Shown: positions 27,323-36,618 of the stretch, piece by piece | How the letters are laid out: each line of letters begins with the position of its first letter | How positions within the stretch are numbered: the stretch's first letter is position 1 | DNA from: Desulfocapsa sp. | GTDB lineage: Bacteria > Desulfobacterota > Desulfobulbia > Desulfobulbales > Desulfocapsaceae | NCBI GenBank assembly: GCA_022712975.1 | Contig: JAFLJO010000016.1 | Coordinates: 1-64,000 of the forward strand | Length of the DNA stretch: 64,000 nucleotides | Direction: 5' to 3' | Made by a program: the position numbers and the translations under genes | Notes under the pieces: model-generated | Told to the model about the DNA's origin: nothing | What the model saw: the letters and a program-made list of their open reading frames with translations, nothing else | Databases searched by the model: none

Positions 27323-28534
27323 ATGCCAAGTATAGAAGAACAGATAGCCCTGCTGGAAAGGGGAATTGTTGACTGCATAAGCCATGATGAGCTTGTTAAA
27401 AAACTCAAAAAATCTGAAGAGACTGGTGTACCGCTTCGGATCAAGGCCGGGTTTGATCCCACAGCACCGGACATTCATCTGGGCCATACGGTTTTACTGC
27501 AAAAACTAAAACATTTTCAGGACTTAGGACACGACATCTATTTTTTGATTGGAGATTTTACCGGGATGATTGGTGATCCAACGGGGAAATCGGAAACCAG
27601 AAAATCACTTACCAGAGAAGATGTGGCCGCAAACGCAGAGAGTTATAAGACGCAGGTCTTTAAAATTCTGGACCCTGAAAAAACAAAGGTTGTTTTTAAC
27701 TCTGAATGGCTGTCTAAGCTGGATTCATTTGATATGATTCGCCTTGCTTCCGAGCTTACTGTTGCAAGAATGCTTGAGCGGGAAGACTTCAAAGTACGTT
27801 TTCGTGAGGGGAATCCAATATCTATCCATGAATTTATGTATCCTCTTATACAGGGCTATGACTCAGTTGCGCTTGAAGCTGACGTTGAGTTGGGCGGTAC
27901 CGATCAACTCTTTAATCTGCTTATGGGGCGTGATCTACAGCGATCCAGAGGGCAGGCTCCGCAGGTAGTACTTACCCTTCCCCTTTTAGAAGGTCTGGAT
28001 GGTGTAAATAAGATGAGTAAATCCCTTGGGAATTACATAGGAGTATCAGAATCTCCAAATGATATTTATGGTAAAGTGCTCTCTGCCTCCGATGAGCTCA
28101 TGTTTCGATACTACGAGCTGTTGAGTGATCTCAGCAGTGAGGAAATTGGAATTTTGAGGGCAGGTATGGAGTCGGGCAAGCTGCACCCTAAAGAGATTAA
28201 AAAACAGCTTGCAAGGGAGCTGACGGCTCGCTATCATACTGAAGAAGCTGCAATCCAGGCAGAACAGAATTTTGAGAAAGTTTTTCGTAAAGGCGGAGTG
28301 CCGGATGATATCCCTGAAAAGAGAATTCAATCCGAAGAAGATATCTGGTTGCCCCAGCTTATGATGGATCTGGAGATGGTTAAATCAACCTCTGATGGTC
28401 GTCGTATGATTAAGCAGGGCGCGGTATCCCTTGACGGTGAGAAAGTGAAGGATGTGAAAACGAATGTTTCCCCAGAAGGAGATGTGCTGATTAAGGTTGG
28501 TAAGCGTCGTTTCTGCAAGGTGATTTTTGAGTAG
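27323..28534 (+). CDS. tyrS: Tyrosyl-tRNA synthetase
   Basis: The 403-residue class I enzyme charges tRNA-Tyr. The HIGH motif is HLGH (residues 52-55), tyrosine-binding residues are in [17 protein letters not shown], and KMSKS is at 230-234. A C-terminal S4 RNA-binding domain (from about 345: [19 protein letters not shown]) is intact. It is a monocistronic-looking gene, ahead of a probable terminator, with an R2 element upstream. Confidence 0.96.
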   Translation: MPSIEEQIALLERGIVDCISHDELVKKLKKSEETGVPLRIKAGFDPTAPDIHLGHTVLLQKLKHFQDLGHDIYFLIGDFTGMIGDPTGKSETRKSLTREDVAANAESYKTQVFKILDPEKTKVVFNSEWLSKLDSFDMIRLASELTVARMLEREDFKVRFREGNPISIHEFMYPLIQGYDSVALEADVELGGTDQLFNLLMGRDLQRSRGQAPQVVLTLPLLEGLDGVNKMSKSLGNYIGVSESPNDIYGKVLSASDELMFRYYELLSDLSSEEIGILRAGMESGKLHPKEIKKQLARELTARYHTEEAAIQAEQNFEKVFRKGGVPDDIPEKRIQSEEDIWLPQLMMDLEMVKSTSDGRRMIKQGAVSLDGEKVKDVKTNVSPEGDVLIKVGKRRFCKVIFE

Positions 28535-28603
28535 CAGGTTTGTAGCCTGTTCTTTGTTGCTGGAAGATACAAGGTTCACAATCTACATAGATTGAACCAT
28601 TAA

Positions 28604-28640
28604 TAAAAGGCTTGCCGAGATTACCCGACAGGCCTTTATG
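28604..28640. terminator. Stem-loop between convergent tyrS and Fur-family gene
   Basis: AAAGGCTTGCCGAG and CCCGACAGGCCTTT form an imperfect stem with an ATTA loop, with an A-rich left flank and T-rich right flank. It can terminate transcription from either side, though the T-runs are short. It lies 70 bases after tyrS and about 65 bases after the end of the leftward Fur-family gene. Confidence 0.5.
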
Positions 28641-28704
28641 ATTGCCACTGGTCAAATCTGCAAAAGAACTTCAACAACAAATACGCTGGATAAATACTTG
28701 AAAA

Positions 28705-29127
28705 TCAGTTAACCAGCGTCTCCTCCTCTTCAGTGGGGTTACTGCAGGACCAGCAAACACCTGAAAATTCAATATGATGCCCAAGAACTTGATACTGGCT
28801 GATTTCAGCAGCAGTTTTGTCAATCTCTGCCATAACAGGGATATCGATATCATCCACTTTTCCACAGCTGACACAGCGGATGTGGTAATGAGGAGCAATA
28901 GTGGCGTCAAAACGTTTCTGTGTTCCACCGACCTCTAGTTTTAAAATGATTCCTGTTTCTGCCATGAGTTCAAGGTTTCTGTAAACTGTGCCAAGGCCGA
29001 TGCGAGGAAGACGTTTCCTTACCATGTCATATACTTCATTGGCAGTAGGGTGGGAAGTAACTTTTTCCAGCTCTTCGAGTATGATTTGACGCTGTGTTGT
29101 CAAACGCATCTGTGGAGGAAGTTGCAT
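28705..29127 (-). CDS. Fur/PerR-family transcriptional regulator
   Basis: The 140-residue protein shows an N-terminal winged helix (MRLTTQRQIILEELEKV, GLGTVYRNLELM). The dimerisation domain has HYHIRCVSCGKVDDI (metal-binding His and first CxxC) and a C-terminal CWSC giving the structural zinc site. Fur-family members sense iron, peroxide or zinc. Sequence alone suggests a PerR-like subtype, but the metal and targets are not provable. GGAG precedes the start. Confidence 0.9.
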   Translation of the reverse strand: MQLPPQMRLTTQRQIILEELEKVTSHPTANEVYDMVRKRLPRIGLGTVYRNLELMAETGIILKLEVGGTQKRFDATIAPHYHIRCVSCGKVDDIDIPVMAEIDKTAAEISQYQVLGHHIEFSGVCWSCSNPTEEEETLVN

Positions 29128-29236
29128 TTGTTTCTCCTTAAAGGTGAGTGGTAATTATTATTAATCTGATATGATAGAACATTTTTTTGAAAGATCAAGG
29201 GAAAAAATACAAAAAAACTGGCACGCCACAGGAATC

Positions 29237-30517
29237 CTAACGTATTGAAGGGTTGTAGTAACCAAGTTGTAATTTGGGAAATTTGGTTTTTATTTTTGCA
29301 AGCCATTCCTTCATGCCCATTGATATAACAGGGTGATCGAATTGTATGCTTTGTAGATAATGCTCGGGATCCATGTTTAAATTACGCAATTGAATACGGT
29401 CAGGCTTAACGGTGGTAAGGAGTGAGCAAAGAGCATCATATTCGTGTGAGGAATTTGTGAACCCAGGAAGAATGAAATAGTTTAATGAGACAAACTTTCC
29501 TTCTTTTTTCATCACCTTGATTGATTCGAGCACATCTGAAAGGGAAAAATTTTGTGGCCTGTAGTAGTTGTGGTGATACTTTTCCTGGGCAGAATTTATG
29601 CTTACACGAAGACTGTCGAGTCCGGCATCAGCAAGACGCTTGACACTTTGCGGAAGGCTTGCATTTGAGTTGAGGTTGATAGTCCCTCGCTCTGTTTTTT
29701 TTCGAATAGCTATAATTGCTTTTTCGATGGTATCAGTTTGCAGCAGAGGTTCTCCTTCGCATCCCTGGCCAAAACTGACAATGGCATCTTCGGCATTTTG
29801 TAAATGAGGGATTGCAACCTGGCTTATTTCAGCAGGAGTCGGCACGAACTGAATTCTATCCTGAGTAGCAGAACATTTACCCGATGTTTGCAGTGAAATA
29901 CAGCCGACACATCTGGCGTTGCAGACAGGCGATGTGGGCAGAGGGGCTTCCCACCGACCTAAAAAATAGTTTCTGGCAGCAGGGCATGCGTAAGTGAGAC
30001 AGCATTTACCCAGATGTTGAATGAGTCTGTTGGATTTGTTGTCGCGAAGTTTTTTGGCCGTTTTGGCGTTAATCACGGCTTGATTAAACTGAGAACAGTC
30101 CTGACGGGTATCATTGTCACTGCGAAATGCGGTTGCCCAGAAACGATCATCATACCACCCCACAGCCGTGTAGGCAAAAAGCGGCAGACGCGGGGCATTT
30201 TCTGTCGTCTGATAGGCGCTGTTTAAAGTGGCAGTATGTGCAGGGGACATAAAGGCCGCAACAGCCTGGATTTTTTTTCCCGAGTAAGGGTCTTCTTCGA
30301 GAAGGAGTGGTTCACCTGTTTTCAGATCGCATCCAATGGGCAGTCGACCTGGAAGAACAAAGAGTTCAGAACCTTCCGGCAGGGGAATAAAGTCACTTTT
30401 TGGGGGAAGTTGAAACTCCCCTCCACTCATGCCTGCTGCGTGCAGATCCAGGCAATCAGTTATATTTCCATGGGCATCGGCGTAAACAAGAGAGGGCTGT
30501 TTTGCGGGATGAATCAC
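29237..30517 (-). CDS. Radical SAM protein with extended N-terminal domain
   Basis: The 426-residue protein binds the SAM [4Fe-4S] cluster through CNARCVGC (Cys 199, 203, 206; Cx3Cx2C). The partial TIM barrel continues with SFGQGCEGEPLLQTDTI, GTINLNSNASLP and LDSLRVSINSAQEKYH. The first 190 residues are unusual: a carboxyl-side region holds KCCLTYACPAARNYFLG, possibly a further metal site. The substrate is unknown. It starts at GTG 30517, which overlaps the stop of the unknown 142-residue gene (GTGA), so the two are co-translated. Confidence 0.85.
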   Translation of the reverse strand: MIHPAKQPSLVYADAHGNITDCLDLHAAGMSGGEFQLPPKSDFIPLPEGSELFVLPGRLPIGCDLKTGEPLLLEEDPYSGKKIQAVAAFMSPAHTATLNSAYQTTENAPRLPLFAYTAVGWYDDRFWATAFRSDNDTRQDCSQFNQAVINAKTAKKLRDNKSNRLIQHLGKCCLTYACPAARNYFLGRWEAPLPTSPVCNARCVGCISLQTSGKCSATQDRIQFVPTPAEISQVAIPHLQNAEDAIVSFGQGCEGEPLLQTDTIEKAIIAIRKKTERGTINLNSNASLPQSVKRLADAGLDSLRVSINSAQEKYHHNYYRPQNFSLSDVLESIKVMKKEGKFVSLNYFILPGFTNSSHEYDALCSLLTTVKPDRIQLRNLNMDPEHYLQSIQFDHPVISMGMKEWLAKIKTKFPKLQLGYYNPSIR

Positions 30518-30942
30518 TGAGGTGGTCTGAGGACTTTAAAAATCGAATCAATGGCTAGATAAATATCTGAATCATCACCAAACACATCTTCAATGGCGGG
30601 GTTATTGATCAGATCTTCAATCACGTACCCAGTGAGGTAAAGGCTCAGGATATTTGGGTCTTGAATAAGAGTACGAATTGGAGCAACCTTCAGCTGAATA
30701 TCGAATTCCTCCATTTCGGGAAGACTTTTTAGTTGCTGAAGAAAGGCTTCACGCACACCTTGTACTGAATTAACCTCAATTACTTCACGATCTATAAGCC
30801 GCTGGGTGACACGCGTTGCGAATTCGTCTGCATTGTCACGGGCTTTATTGAGAATAAAACGTCTTTCCCGTTCCCGTTTTCTGTCAATGGAACGGATGGT
30901 TTTGTCCGTGGCATTGGTTGCACTTATATGCGCTTTGGCCAT
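30514..30942 (-). CDS. Conserved-looking unknown protein, 142 aa
   Basis: I do not recognise this protein. The start is ATG 30942 (MAKAHISATN), because AGGAGA lies seven bases before it; the longer frame from 31011 has none. It is soluble and mostly helical, with a basic stretch (SIDRKRERERRFILNKA) and an acidic C-terminal helix (IEDVFGDDSDIYLAIDSIFK). Its stop overlaps the start of the radical SAM gene, so the two products probably act together. It follows the glycogen phosphorylase gene by 99 bases on the same strand. Confidence 0.7.
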   Translation of the reverse strand: MAKAHISATNATDKTIRSIDRKRERERRFILNKARDNADEFATRVTQRLIDREVIEVNSVQGVREAFLQQLKSLPEMEEFDIQLKVAPIRTLIQDPNILSLYLTGYVIEDLINNPAIEDVFGDDSDIYLAIDSIFKVLRPPQ

Positions 30943-31041
30943 GATGTTCTCCTGTGGAGGATGTAGTCTAAATTTTTTATAGAATTTACAATATAACGAA
31001 TAATCTTCCAATCAAAATCTGATGGTTTGTTGTCAATTCTA

Positions 31042-33243
31042 TCATTCGTTGCTGTTATATAATTTGCCAAAACCATCCATCTCGCTCTGTAAACGGGCAG
31101 GGAGTTTAAGTTGGTATTTTTGAAGATATTCTGCTGCCATCCGGTGGGTGTTAAATATTGGTACATTAAGGATGAGATTCATAATTGCCTTGTCAATAAA
31201 ACGGGATTTTTCATCATTCTCGTAAAATTCTTCAAGAACCAGTGGAAGAGTTGCATAAAAAGAGGCGGAATCTTCTGCATAGAGCAGTGCCTCGGGAGAT
31301 TCACTGAGGTCAGCTTCGTCAATCGAGCCTTCATAACCGAATTTCCATCCGGTTTGTCCCTCATGGTAGCCTTCTACCCACCAGCCATCCATGATGGAAA
31401 GGTTGGGGACTCCATTTAGCGCCGCCTTCATACCGCTTGTTCCAGAGGCTTCAAGTGGTCGCTTGGGACTGTTGAGCCATATGTGAACACCGGCCACCAT
31501 CATTTTTGCAATATGCATATCATAGTTGGGGATGAAGATAAGATTGACAAGTCCATTGCTTTTGGTGTGTAACTCCTGCTGGTAATCAAGGATAAGTTTG
31601 ATTACAGTTTTACCGGGTTCGTCGGCTGGATGAGCCTTACCGGAGAAGAGGAGGTTTATGGGCCAGTTATTGCTAACTGCAATGGAGCAAAGTTTGTCAA
31701 TATTGTCAAAGATGAGATCTGCACGTTTATAGGTGGAAAAGCGTCTGGCAAAACCCACGGTAAATACTTTGGGATCAAGCTTTGTGTCAAAGTCAATAAT
31801 ATTGGAATAGTGATTGGGAGGATCAATCCAGGTACTTGTCATCTGGTTGCGATGTTGCAAAAGCATATTGTTTACGTATTTATAGAGGATTTTCGTATCT
31901 TCTTCCCATGCTCGAAGAAGATAGGTGCGAAAGCGAGTATTACTTTTTAATTTGTCAACGTTTTTCAAAACTCCCGGGTCTCTTCGCCAGTTGTTCAGTT
32001 CGGGGAAATTATCAAATAATTCAGCCCTTTCATCGCTTATCCAGGTTAGATGGTGGACGCCATTTGTAATAGCAGTAATCTTTTTTGCGAAATCGGGGAA
32101 TTGTTTATGGGTAACATCTCTGTGTAATCTGCTGACACTGTTTGCGGTGCGGTTCACCCGCATGGCAAGGGTGGTGAAATTATAGGAGTGTGGTGAATCC
32201 TCATCGTAAGCAAGCAGATCCAGGATATGCCTGCATGATCTGTGGCTGATCCCGGCGTATTCAGACTTGTCGAAACGGTCATGACCTGCTTTTACGGGTG
32301 TGTGAATGGTGTAAACAAGCCTGCGGGCAACCTTGTCTGCTGCCGTTATGATCTGTTCATTACTCGCCTGGCACAGGTCTGAGTTCTTTAACAGAGTCGC
32401 AAGTTCTTCAGCAATAAGTTGCAGGGCAACCACAACACCGTGCTGCTCATTAAGGTGCAGTGTATGAGAGCTGATACCCATGGCTTGAAGAACCGGCAGG
32501 ATTCCACTACCCAGCATTCGCCTTTGTGTGGCTTTAATAATTGAAGATTCGGAGTTATATAGTCGGCCGGCAGCATTTTTAATGGGTGTGGGATTATCTG
32601 CTAAAGAAAAATCGAGCAACAGTTCAGGCACGAAATAATCCAGGGTATGGTTTACTTCCATTTTCATCCACACCTGAGCAGTTATCAAGGTTTCCTGGTC
32701 AAATTCATTAAAGAACGGGATTTCGATTTGCAGCGCTTGCCCCGGATTTTTAGGATCCTGAAGGAGATAGAGCCCCGGAGTTTCCTCAGGGTTCCATGCA
32801 ACGGATTGGGAAATCTGTCCGATTTTTGAATCAACTATCTGGGAAAAGTATCCATGCCGGTAAAGCAGGCTGACTGCAACAACGGGGAGCCTGCAATCTG
32901 CAAAACTTTTTAAAGTATCCCCGGCAAGAACGCCAAGTCCTCCGCCATAACAGGGGATTTTTTCAGGCCCTGTGAAAATCTTTTTGATAAACTTTTTGAT
33001 TCGTGAATCCATGGAATCTGTTTTTTCCAAATCCATCAGCCTATCTTTGATGGGGTGAAAAACATCTGGATCGGCACCAATTTCCATGGAAATATAGACC
33101 ACTGAATTCTGATCTTTTCCGGTGAGATTGTCCCAGACAGTATCGAATGTCTGTTGAGAAACTCCAAAAAAGGTGCCAAATTGGTTTTTTGCCACCAAGT
33201 CATGAAGATCCAGGTTGCCGTCGTTAAGGTTGCGTGCTTGCAT
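31042..33243 (-). CDS. Glycogen/alpha-glucan phosphorylase
   Basis: The 733-residue enzyme should release glucose-1-phosphate from glycogen. Family features are MEIGADPDVFH, CYGGGLGVLAGDTLKSFADC, HLNEQHGVVVALQLI, FARRFSTYKRADLI, and the pyridoxal-phosphate region with RPLEASGTSGMKAALNGV. It is the shorter MalP-like 'alpha-glucan family phosphorylase' type, lacking the eukaryotic N-terminal regulatory segment. The context of a glgC pair 20 kb away makes a glycogen cycle likely. It has no obvious ribosome-binding site before ATG 33243. Confidence 0.92.
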   Translation of the reverse strand: MQARNLNDGNLDLHDLVAKNQFGTFFGVSQQTFDTVWDNLTGKDQNSVVYISMEIGADPDVFHPIKDRLMDLEKTDSMDSRIKKFIKKIFTGPEKIPCYGGGLGVLAGDTLKSFADCRLPVVAVSLLYRHGYFSQIVDSKIGQISQSVAWNPEETPGLYLLQDPKNPGQALQIEIPFFNEFDQETLITAQVWMKMEVNHTLDYFVPELLLDFSLADNPTPIKNAAGRLYNSESSIIKATQRRMLGSGILPVLQAMGISSHTLHLNEQHGVVVALQLIAEELATLLKNSDLCQASNEQIITAADKVARRLVYTIHTPVKAGHDRFDKSEYAGISHRSCRHILDLLAYDEDSPHSYNFTTLAMRVNRTANSVSRLHRDVTHKQFPDFAKKITAITNGVHHLTWISDERAELFDNFPELNNWRRDPGVLKNVDKLKSNTRFRTYLLRAWEEDTKILYKYVNNMLLQHRNQMTSTWIDPPNHYSNIIDFDTKLDPKVFTVGFARRFSTYKRADLIFDNIDKLCSIAVSNNWPINLLFSGKAHPADEPGKTVIKLILDYQQELHTKSNGLVNLIFIPNYDMHIAKMMVAGVHIWLNSPKRPLEASGTSGMKAALNGVPNLSIMDGWWVEGYHEGQTGWKFGYEGSIDEADLSESPEALLYAEDSASFYATLPLVLEEFYENDEKSRFIDKAIMNLILNVPIFNTHRMAAEYLQKYQLKLPARLQSEMDGFGKLYNSNE

Positions 33244-33622
33244 AATGTGTAATTATATAAAGTGAACATGATGCCCTACGGGCGGAAGATATTAGTTATT
33301 AGTGTTCAGTAACTGACAACTGATACCTTATATGGGGAAAATTCCCACAGAAATGTTAATTTTCCGATATATGAACTTGTGAACGGGTACGTGTTTTTTT
33401 TAATCTGAAACGTATTTAGAGGCATAAACGTTATTTTTCAAGTAGAAAACTGATAATTATTCAAATTCAATTCCTATTTTAAGCCATATCACGATGTTAT
33501 GAAAACGTCTGGTGTTTTTTTAAAAAAAAAAGTAGAATCAGAAAGTTGATTTCAGTAGTTTATGCACTATTATAAGAATCATAATACCCGAAGGTGTACA
33601 GGTTTGTCTATAGGAGGAGTTC
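33244..33622. other. Intergenic region between glgP and pal
   Basis: A 379-base stretch with no supported gene. It holds A/T-rich runs (TTTTTTTAAAAAAAAAA at 33517-33533) and a CAGTAACTGACAACTGATA motif, resembling 43709-43722. The ribosome-binding site of pal (AGGAGG) is at its end. Divergent promoters are expected but none is clear. Confidence 0.5.
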
Positions 33623-34144
33623 ATGAACAGCAGAAGCACACTTTGTTTTGGAATACTTTTAATCTCTTTGGTTTTGTCTGCCTGCAGTAACAAAAAGGCC
33701 GATGAAGTACTGGTACCTCTCGGGGATCCGGCAGCCATTGGTCAGGAAGAATCCCTGGAGTCGAAGTCCATAGGAATTATGGAGGGTAGAACCAGTGGCC
33801 CCATGCTGCCGGTATATTTTGGATATGATAGTTACACTATCAGAAATGATCAAGCTCCCCGGATGAAGGTGAATGCTGATTTCTTAAAAGATGAAGGACA
33901 GATCAGGATACGGATTGAAGGGAATTGTGATCCGCGGGGAACACGGGAGTATAATCTGGCACTTGGTGAAAAACGTGCTCTTGGAGCAAAGAAATATCTT
34001 ATTAATTTAGGTATTGCATCTGACAGAATTGTTACGGTGAGCCTTGGAGAAGAGAAAATTCTTCTTCATGGCCATGATGAGATGGCATGGGCTCAGAATC
34101 GTCGGAGTGATTTTATTATTGAGTCAGGAGCGTACACGAAATGA
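33623..34144 (+). CDS. pal: Peptidoglycan-associated lipoprotein Pal
   Basis: The 173-residue protein starts with a lipoprotein signal (LSAC lipobox, Cys 21). An acidic linker follows, then an OmpA-like C-terminal domain: VYFGYDSYTIRNDQAP, IRIEGNCDPRGTREYNLALGEKRALGAKKYL with the peptidoglycan-binding Asp/Arg residues. Pal tethers the outer membrane to the murein as part of Tol-Pal. No tol genes lie beside it here. AGGAGG gives a strong start. It is followed by skp. Confidence 0.93.
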   Translation: MNSRSTLCFGILLISLVLSACSNKKADEVLVPLGDPAAIGQEESLESKSIGIMEGRTSGPMLPVYFGYDSYTIRNDQAPRMKVNADFLKDEGQIRIRIEGNCDPRGTREYNLALGEKRALGAKKYLINLGIASDRIVTVSLGEEKILLHGHDEMAWAQNRRSDFIIESGAYTK

Positions 34145-34230
34145 TTTGAAGATATACCCAGCTTAATTCGTTCCCGTTCTAAATATATACTAATCAGTTT
34201 TATTAATTCCTAAAAACAGGAGAGAAGTTG

Positions 34231-34761
34231 ATGTTGAAACGTGTAATGTTAATAGTGACCTTGGTGGTATTTGCAGGTTTTACCTTTGATAGTACTACTG
34301 CCAGTGCTGAAGGGCAGAAGATTGGTGTTATGAATATTCAGAAAGTACTTCTTGAATCTTCAGCCGGTCAAAAAGCAAAAGAAGTTTTTGAAAAAAGAAT
34401 GAATGAATTGCAGAATAAATTCAAAAAGGAACAGGATTCCTTAGTTGTATTGCAGCAGGAAATTGAAAAGAAAAGTTCAGCATGGAGTAAAGACAAAAAA
34501 TCTGAAAAAATTCGTGAACTGCAATTAGGACAACGTGAATTACAGGCAAAGAGTGCGGATGCAAAAATGGAGCTCAAGCAGCTGCAGGATAAAGAGCTTG
34601 AGCCTATTCTGAAAATGCTGCAGACCGTTGTAAACAGCTATGGTGAGAAAAATGGTTATTCTGTTATTCTTGATTCCAAAGTTGCTGTTTTGTATGCGGA
34701 TTCCAGTGTTGAAGTAAGCGATGCACTTAAAGCTGAATTGGATAGACGTATGAAGAAGTAA
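34231..34761 (+). CDS. Periplasmic chaperone Skp/OmpH family
   Basis: The 176-residue protein has a signal peptide (ends near TASA) and the long helical hairpin of Skp/OmpH (QKVLLESSAGQKAKEVFEKR ... KKEQDSLVVLQQEIEKKSSA). The C-terminal part is LQTVVNSYGEKNGYSVIL, the usual closing strand. It should escort unfolded outer-membrane proteins across the periplasm. The start is ATG 34231, with AGGAGAG six to seven bases upstream; an in-frame TTG three bases earlier is less likely. Confidence 0.88.
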   Translation: MLKRVMLIVTLVVFAGFTFDSTTASAEGQKIGVMNIQKVLLESSAGQKAKEVFEKRMNELQNKFKKEQDSLVVLQQEIEKKSSAWSKDKKSEKIRELQLGQRELQAKSADAKMELKQLQDKELEPILKMLQTVVNSYGEKNGYSVILDSKVAVLYADSSVEVSDALKAELDRRMKK

Positions 34762-34796
34762 GGGTATGTTTTACACTCTTATAAATTAGGTAGCTT

Positions 34797-34841
34797 AAAG
34801 ACGATGTAGAGGGAAGTGATCCTTTACATCGTCTTTTTTTT
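34797..34841 (+). terminator. Rho-independent terminator of the pal-skp unit
   Basis: AAAGACGATGTA (34797-34808) pairs with TACATCGTCTTT around a 16-base loop, and eight or more T residues follow. It lies 36 bases after skp. Because it stands before the first conserved residues of the next protein, it also argues that the next gene starts at 34867 and not at the track start. Confidence 0.9.
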
Positions 34842-34866
34842 CAATTCCATCCATGTTTTTCTGAAT

Positions 34867-35700
34867 ATGCAACCATTTGAATTTATAAAATATACTCCTC
34901 GAAGCAACTGTGGCGAGTGTGGTTATGCCGCATGTCTTGCATTTGCTGCCGCTGTGACAAAGGGCGGTGAAAATCCTGGAAAATGTCCCCATATTGATCT
35001 TGCTCAACTAGGTGACGAGTTTTCTACTGGGAACAGAGGAAAAGACGGTCTTGAAGGTGTCGGGAAATTGCTCGATGAAAAAGATGTTGAACTGGTTGCC
35101 TATCTCAAAAGAAAAACCAGTCAGATTGATTTTGCAAAAGCCGCTGAAGCCTTGGGATGTGATTGGTCGGGGTCTGAAAAGGATTGTTTGCTTTTACAGT
35201 TTTTTGGCAGGGACGTTGAGATCTTCCACGATGGTATTTTGATTGATGGTAAAGAAGTTGAAGATCCAAGGGATCAAATTTTACTCTACAACTATGTACA
35301 TTTTGCTGGTGGAGACAAGCCTGAACAGGAGTGGATAGGCATGGAATCTCTTCCCAATTCCATTTCCAAAATTCGAACCCTTCGGGTGTACTGTGAAGAA
35401 CGAATTGCAGCGCATTTTACCGGAAAAGCCGAGCTTCTAAAAGAATTGGCTCCACAACTGGGAGCACAAATCCAGGAAAACCCGGAGCAGAGTTGTGCGG
35501 CAGCATTTGTTATCCCTGCCTTACCTCGTTTACCATTGTTTGTTCTTTTCTGGGACGAGGAGATCGAGGATGGCTTTCCAGCTAAGGTTAAAGTACTTTT
35601 TGATCAAAAAGTGTTGGATTTTCTTGATATAGAGTCATTGGTTTTTGTCTGTGAAAGAATGGCTGAGCGTTGGGTGGAGCTTACAAAAAATCGTGAGTGA
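34867..35700 (+). CDS. Fe-S domain (PF04060-like) plus DUF3786 protein
   Basis: The protein is 277 residues from ATG 34867. Its N-terminus has a CFeSP-type four-cysteine motif (NCGECGYAACLAF with a further Cys in GKCPH), the kind that binds [4Fe-4S] in the large subunit of the corrinoid iron-sulfur protein. The rest (from about residue 90) is DUF3786-like: LLLQFFGRDVEIFHDGI, LYNYVHFAGG and LPRLPLFVLFWDE. The function is unknown; members are found in sulfate reducers and methanogens, suggesting a link to corrinoid or one-carbon chemistry, which is inference. Confidence 0.82.
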   Translation: MQPFEFIKYTPRSNCGECGYAACLAFAAAVTKGGENPGKCPHIDLAQLGDEFSTGNRGKDGLEGVGKLLDEKDVELVAYLKRKTSQIDFAKAAEALGCDWSGSEKDCLLLQFFGRDVEIFHDGILIDGKEVEDPRDQILLYNYVHFAGGDKPEQEWIGMESLPNSISKIRTLRVYCEERIAAHFTGKAELLKELAPQLGAQIQENPEQSCAAAFVIPALPRLPLFVLFWDEEIEDGFPAKVKVLFDQKVLDFLDIESLVFVCERMAERWVELTKNRE

Positions 35701-35736
35701 GATAAAATAAAATAAGATAAGATAAGATAGGATAAA
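35701..35736 (+). repeat. Pentanucleotide repeat before yicC
   Basis: Seven near-identical GATAA-type units (GATAA, AATAA, AATAA, GATAA, GATAA, GATAG, GATAA) form the whole gap between the Fe-S protein and yicC. The only ribosome-binding-like sequence is the AGGA inside the sixth and seventh units. A change in unit number would alter the spacing or position of this site and could vary translation. Confidence 0.75.
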
Positions 35737-36618
35737 ATGACAAGTAAAAGTATGACCGGATTTGGTCGCGGGGAAGCAGAGGCTGGTGGGCGGCAATGGG
35801 TGGCAGAAATTCGCTGTGTAAATCATCGCTATCTTGATTTAAAAATCAAACTGCCAAAAGGCTGTGCAGGTCTTGAAAAACAGGCTCGTGAAATGTTGGC
35901 AGCGACCCTGCATCGTGGTCGAGTTGATGTGTCACTTACGGTCACAGGAGATTTTTCAGACCTGCAAACAATTGATATAAACAGCGGCCTTGCAAATACC
36001 TATCGTGACGCTTTGATAAATCTAGGCAAATCACTTGATTTAAAAGATGATACGACACTTTCCCAACTGGCCTCTTATCCTGATGTTATGAGATTAAAAC
36101 AGCAGGATGAAGATCTTGACTCAGTGTGGACTCCAATGGGACAGGCCCTGGGACTGGCCATCAGCACCTGTGATACCATGCGTATCGAAGAAGGTGCAGC
36201 CATGGCAGAGGATCTTCAGGAGCGCTTAAGTCATTTCTCAGAAGTTGTACGTGAGATTGGAAACGCTATCCCGGAACTTTTGCAACGAAGAGAGCAGACC
36301 TTGAATGAGCGTCTGCAGAAACTTCTCGATAAGGTTCAACTGGACCCCCAGCGGTTGGCTCAGGAAGTCGCAATTCTTGCTGATAAAACTGATGTTACTG
36401 AAGAAATGGTTCGTTTAGACAGCCACATTAATCAATTCCGTGCATTTCTTGATGCTGATGAGGCAACGGGAAGAAAGCTTGATTTTCTTCTTCAGGAATT
36501 TTTGCGAGAGGTCAATACAATGGCCTCCAAGATTAATGATGCCGCTATTGCTCATCTCACCGTTGATTTAAAAGCTGAACTTGAAAAAATGCGGGAGCAG
36601 GTTCAGAATATCGAATAA
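35737..36618 (+). CDS. yicC: YicC-family endoribonuclease
   Basis: The 293-residue protein starts SMTGFGRGEAEAGGRQW and ends EFLREVNTMASKINDAAIAH, the N- and C-terminal signatures of YicC, with a middle that includes EIRCVNHRYLDLKIKLP and ADKTDVTEEMVRLDSHI. YicC proteins are single-strand endoribonucleases involved in RNA turnover. It lies ahead of remA and gmk, the usual order in Deltaproteobacteria and Firmicutes, although here a 400-base repeat region intervenes. Confidence 0.92.
   Translation: MTSKSMTGFGRGEAEAGGRQWVAEIRCVNHRYLDLKIKLPKGCAGLEKQAREMLAATLHRGRVDVSLTVTGDFSDLQTIDINSGLANTYRDALINLGKSLDLKDDTTLSQLASYPDVMRLKQQDEDLDSVWTPMGQALGLAISTCDTMRIEEGAAMAEDLQERLSHFSEVVREIGNAIPELLQRREQTLNERLQKLLDKVQLDPQRLAQEVAILADKTDVTEEMVRLDSHINQFRAFLDADEATGRKLDFLLQEFLREVNTMASKINDAAIAHLTVDLKAELEKMREQVQNIE

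Noticed and set aside
29128..29236. Possible Fur/PerR box upstream of the Fur-family gene
   Set aside because: TAATTATTATTAATC is A/T-rich but not a good palindrome; it cannot be told from background by eye.
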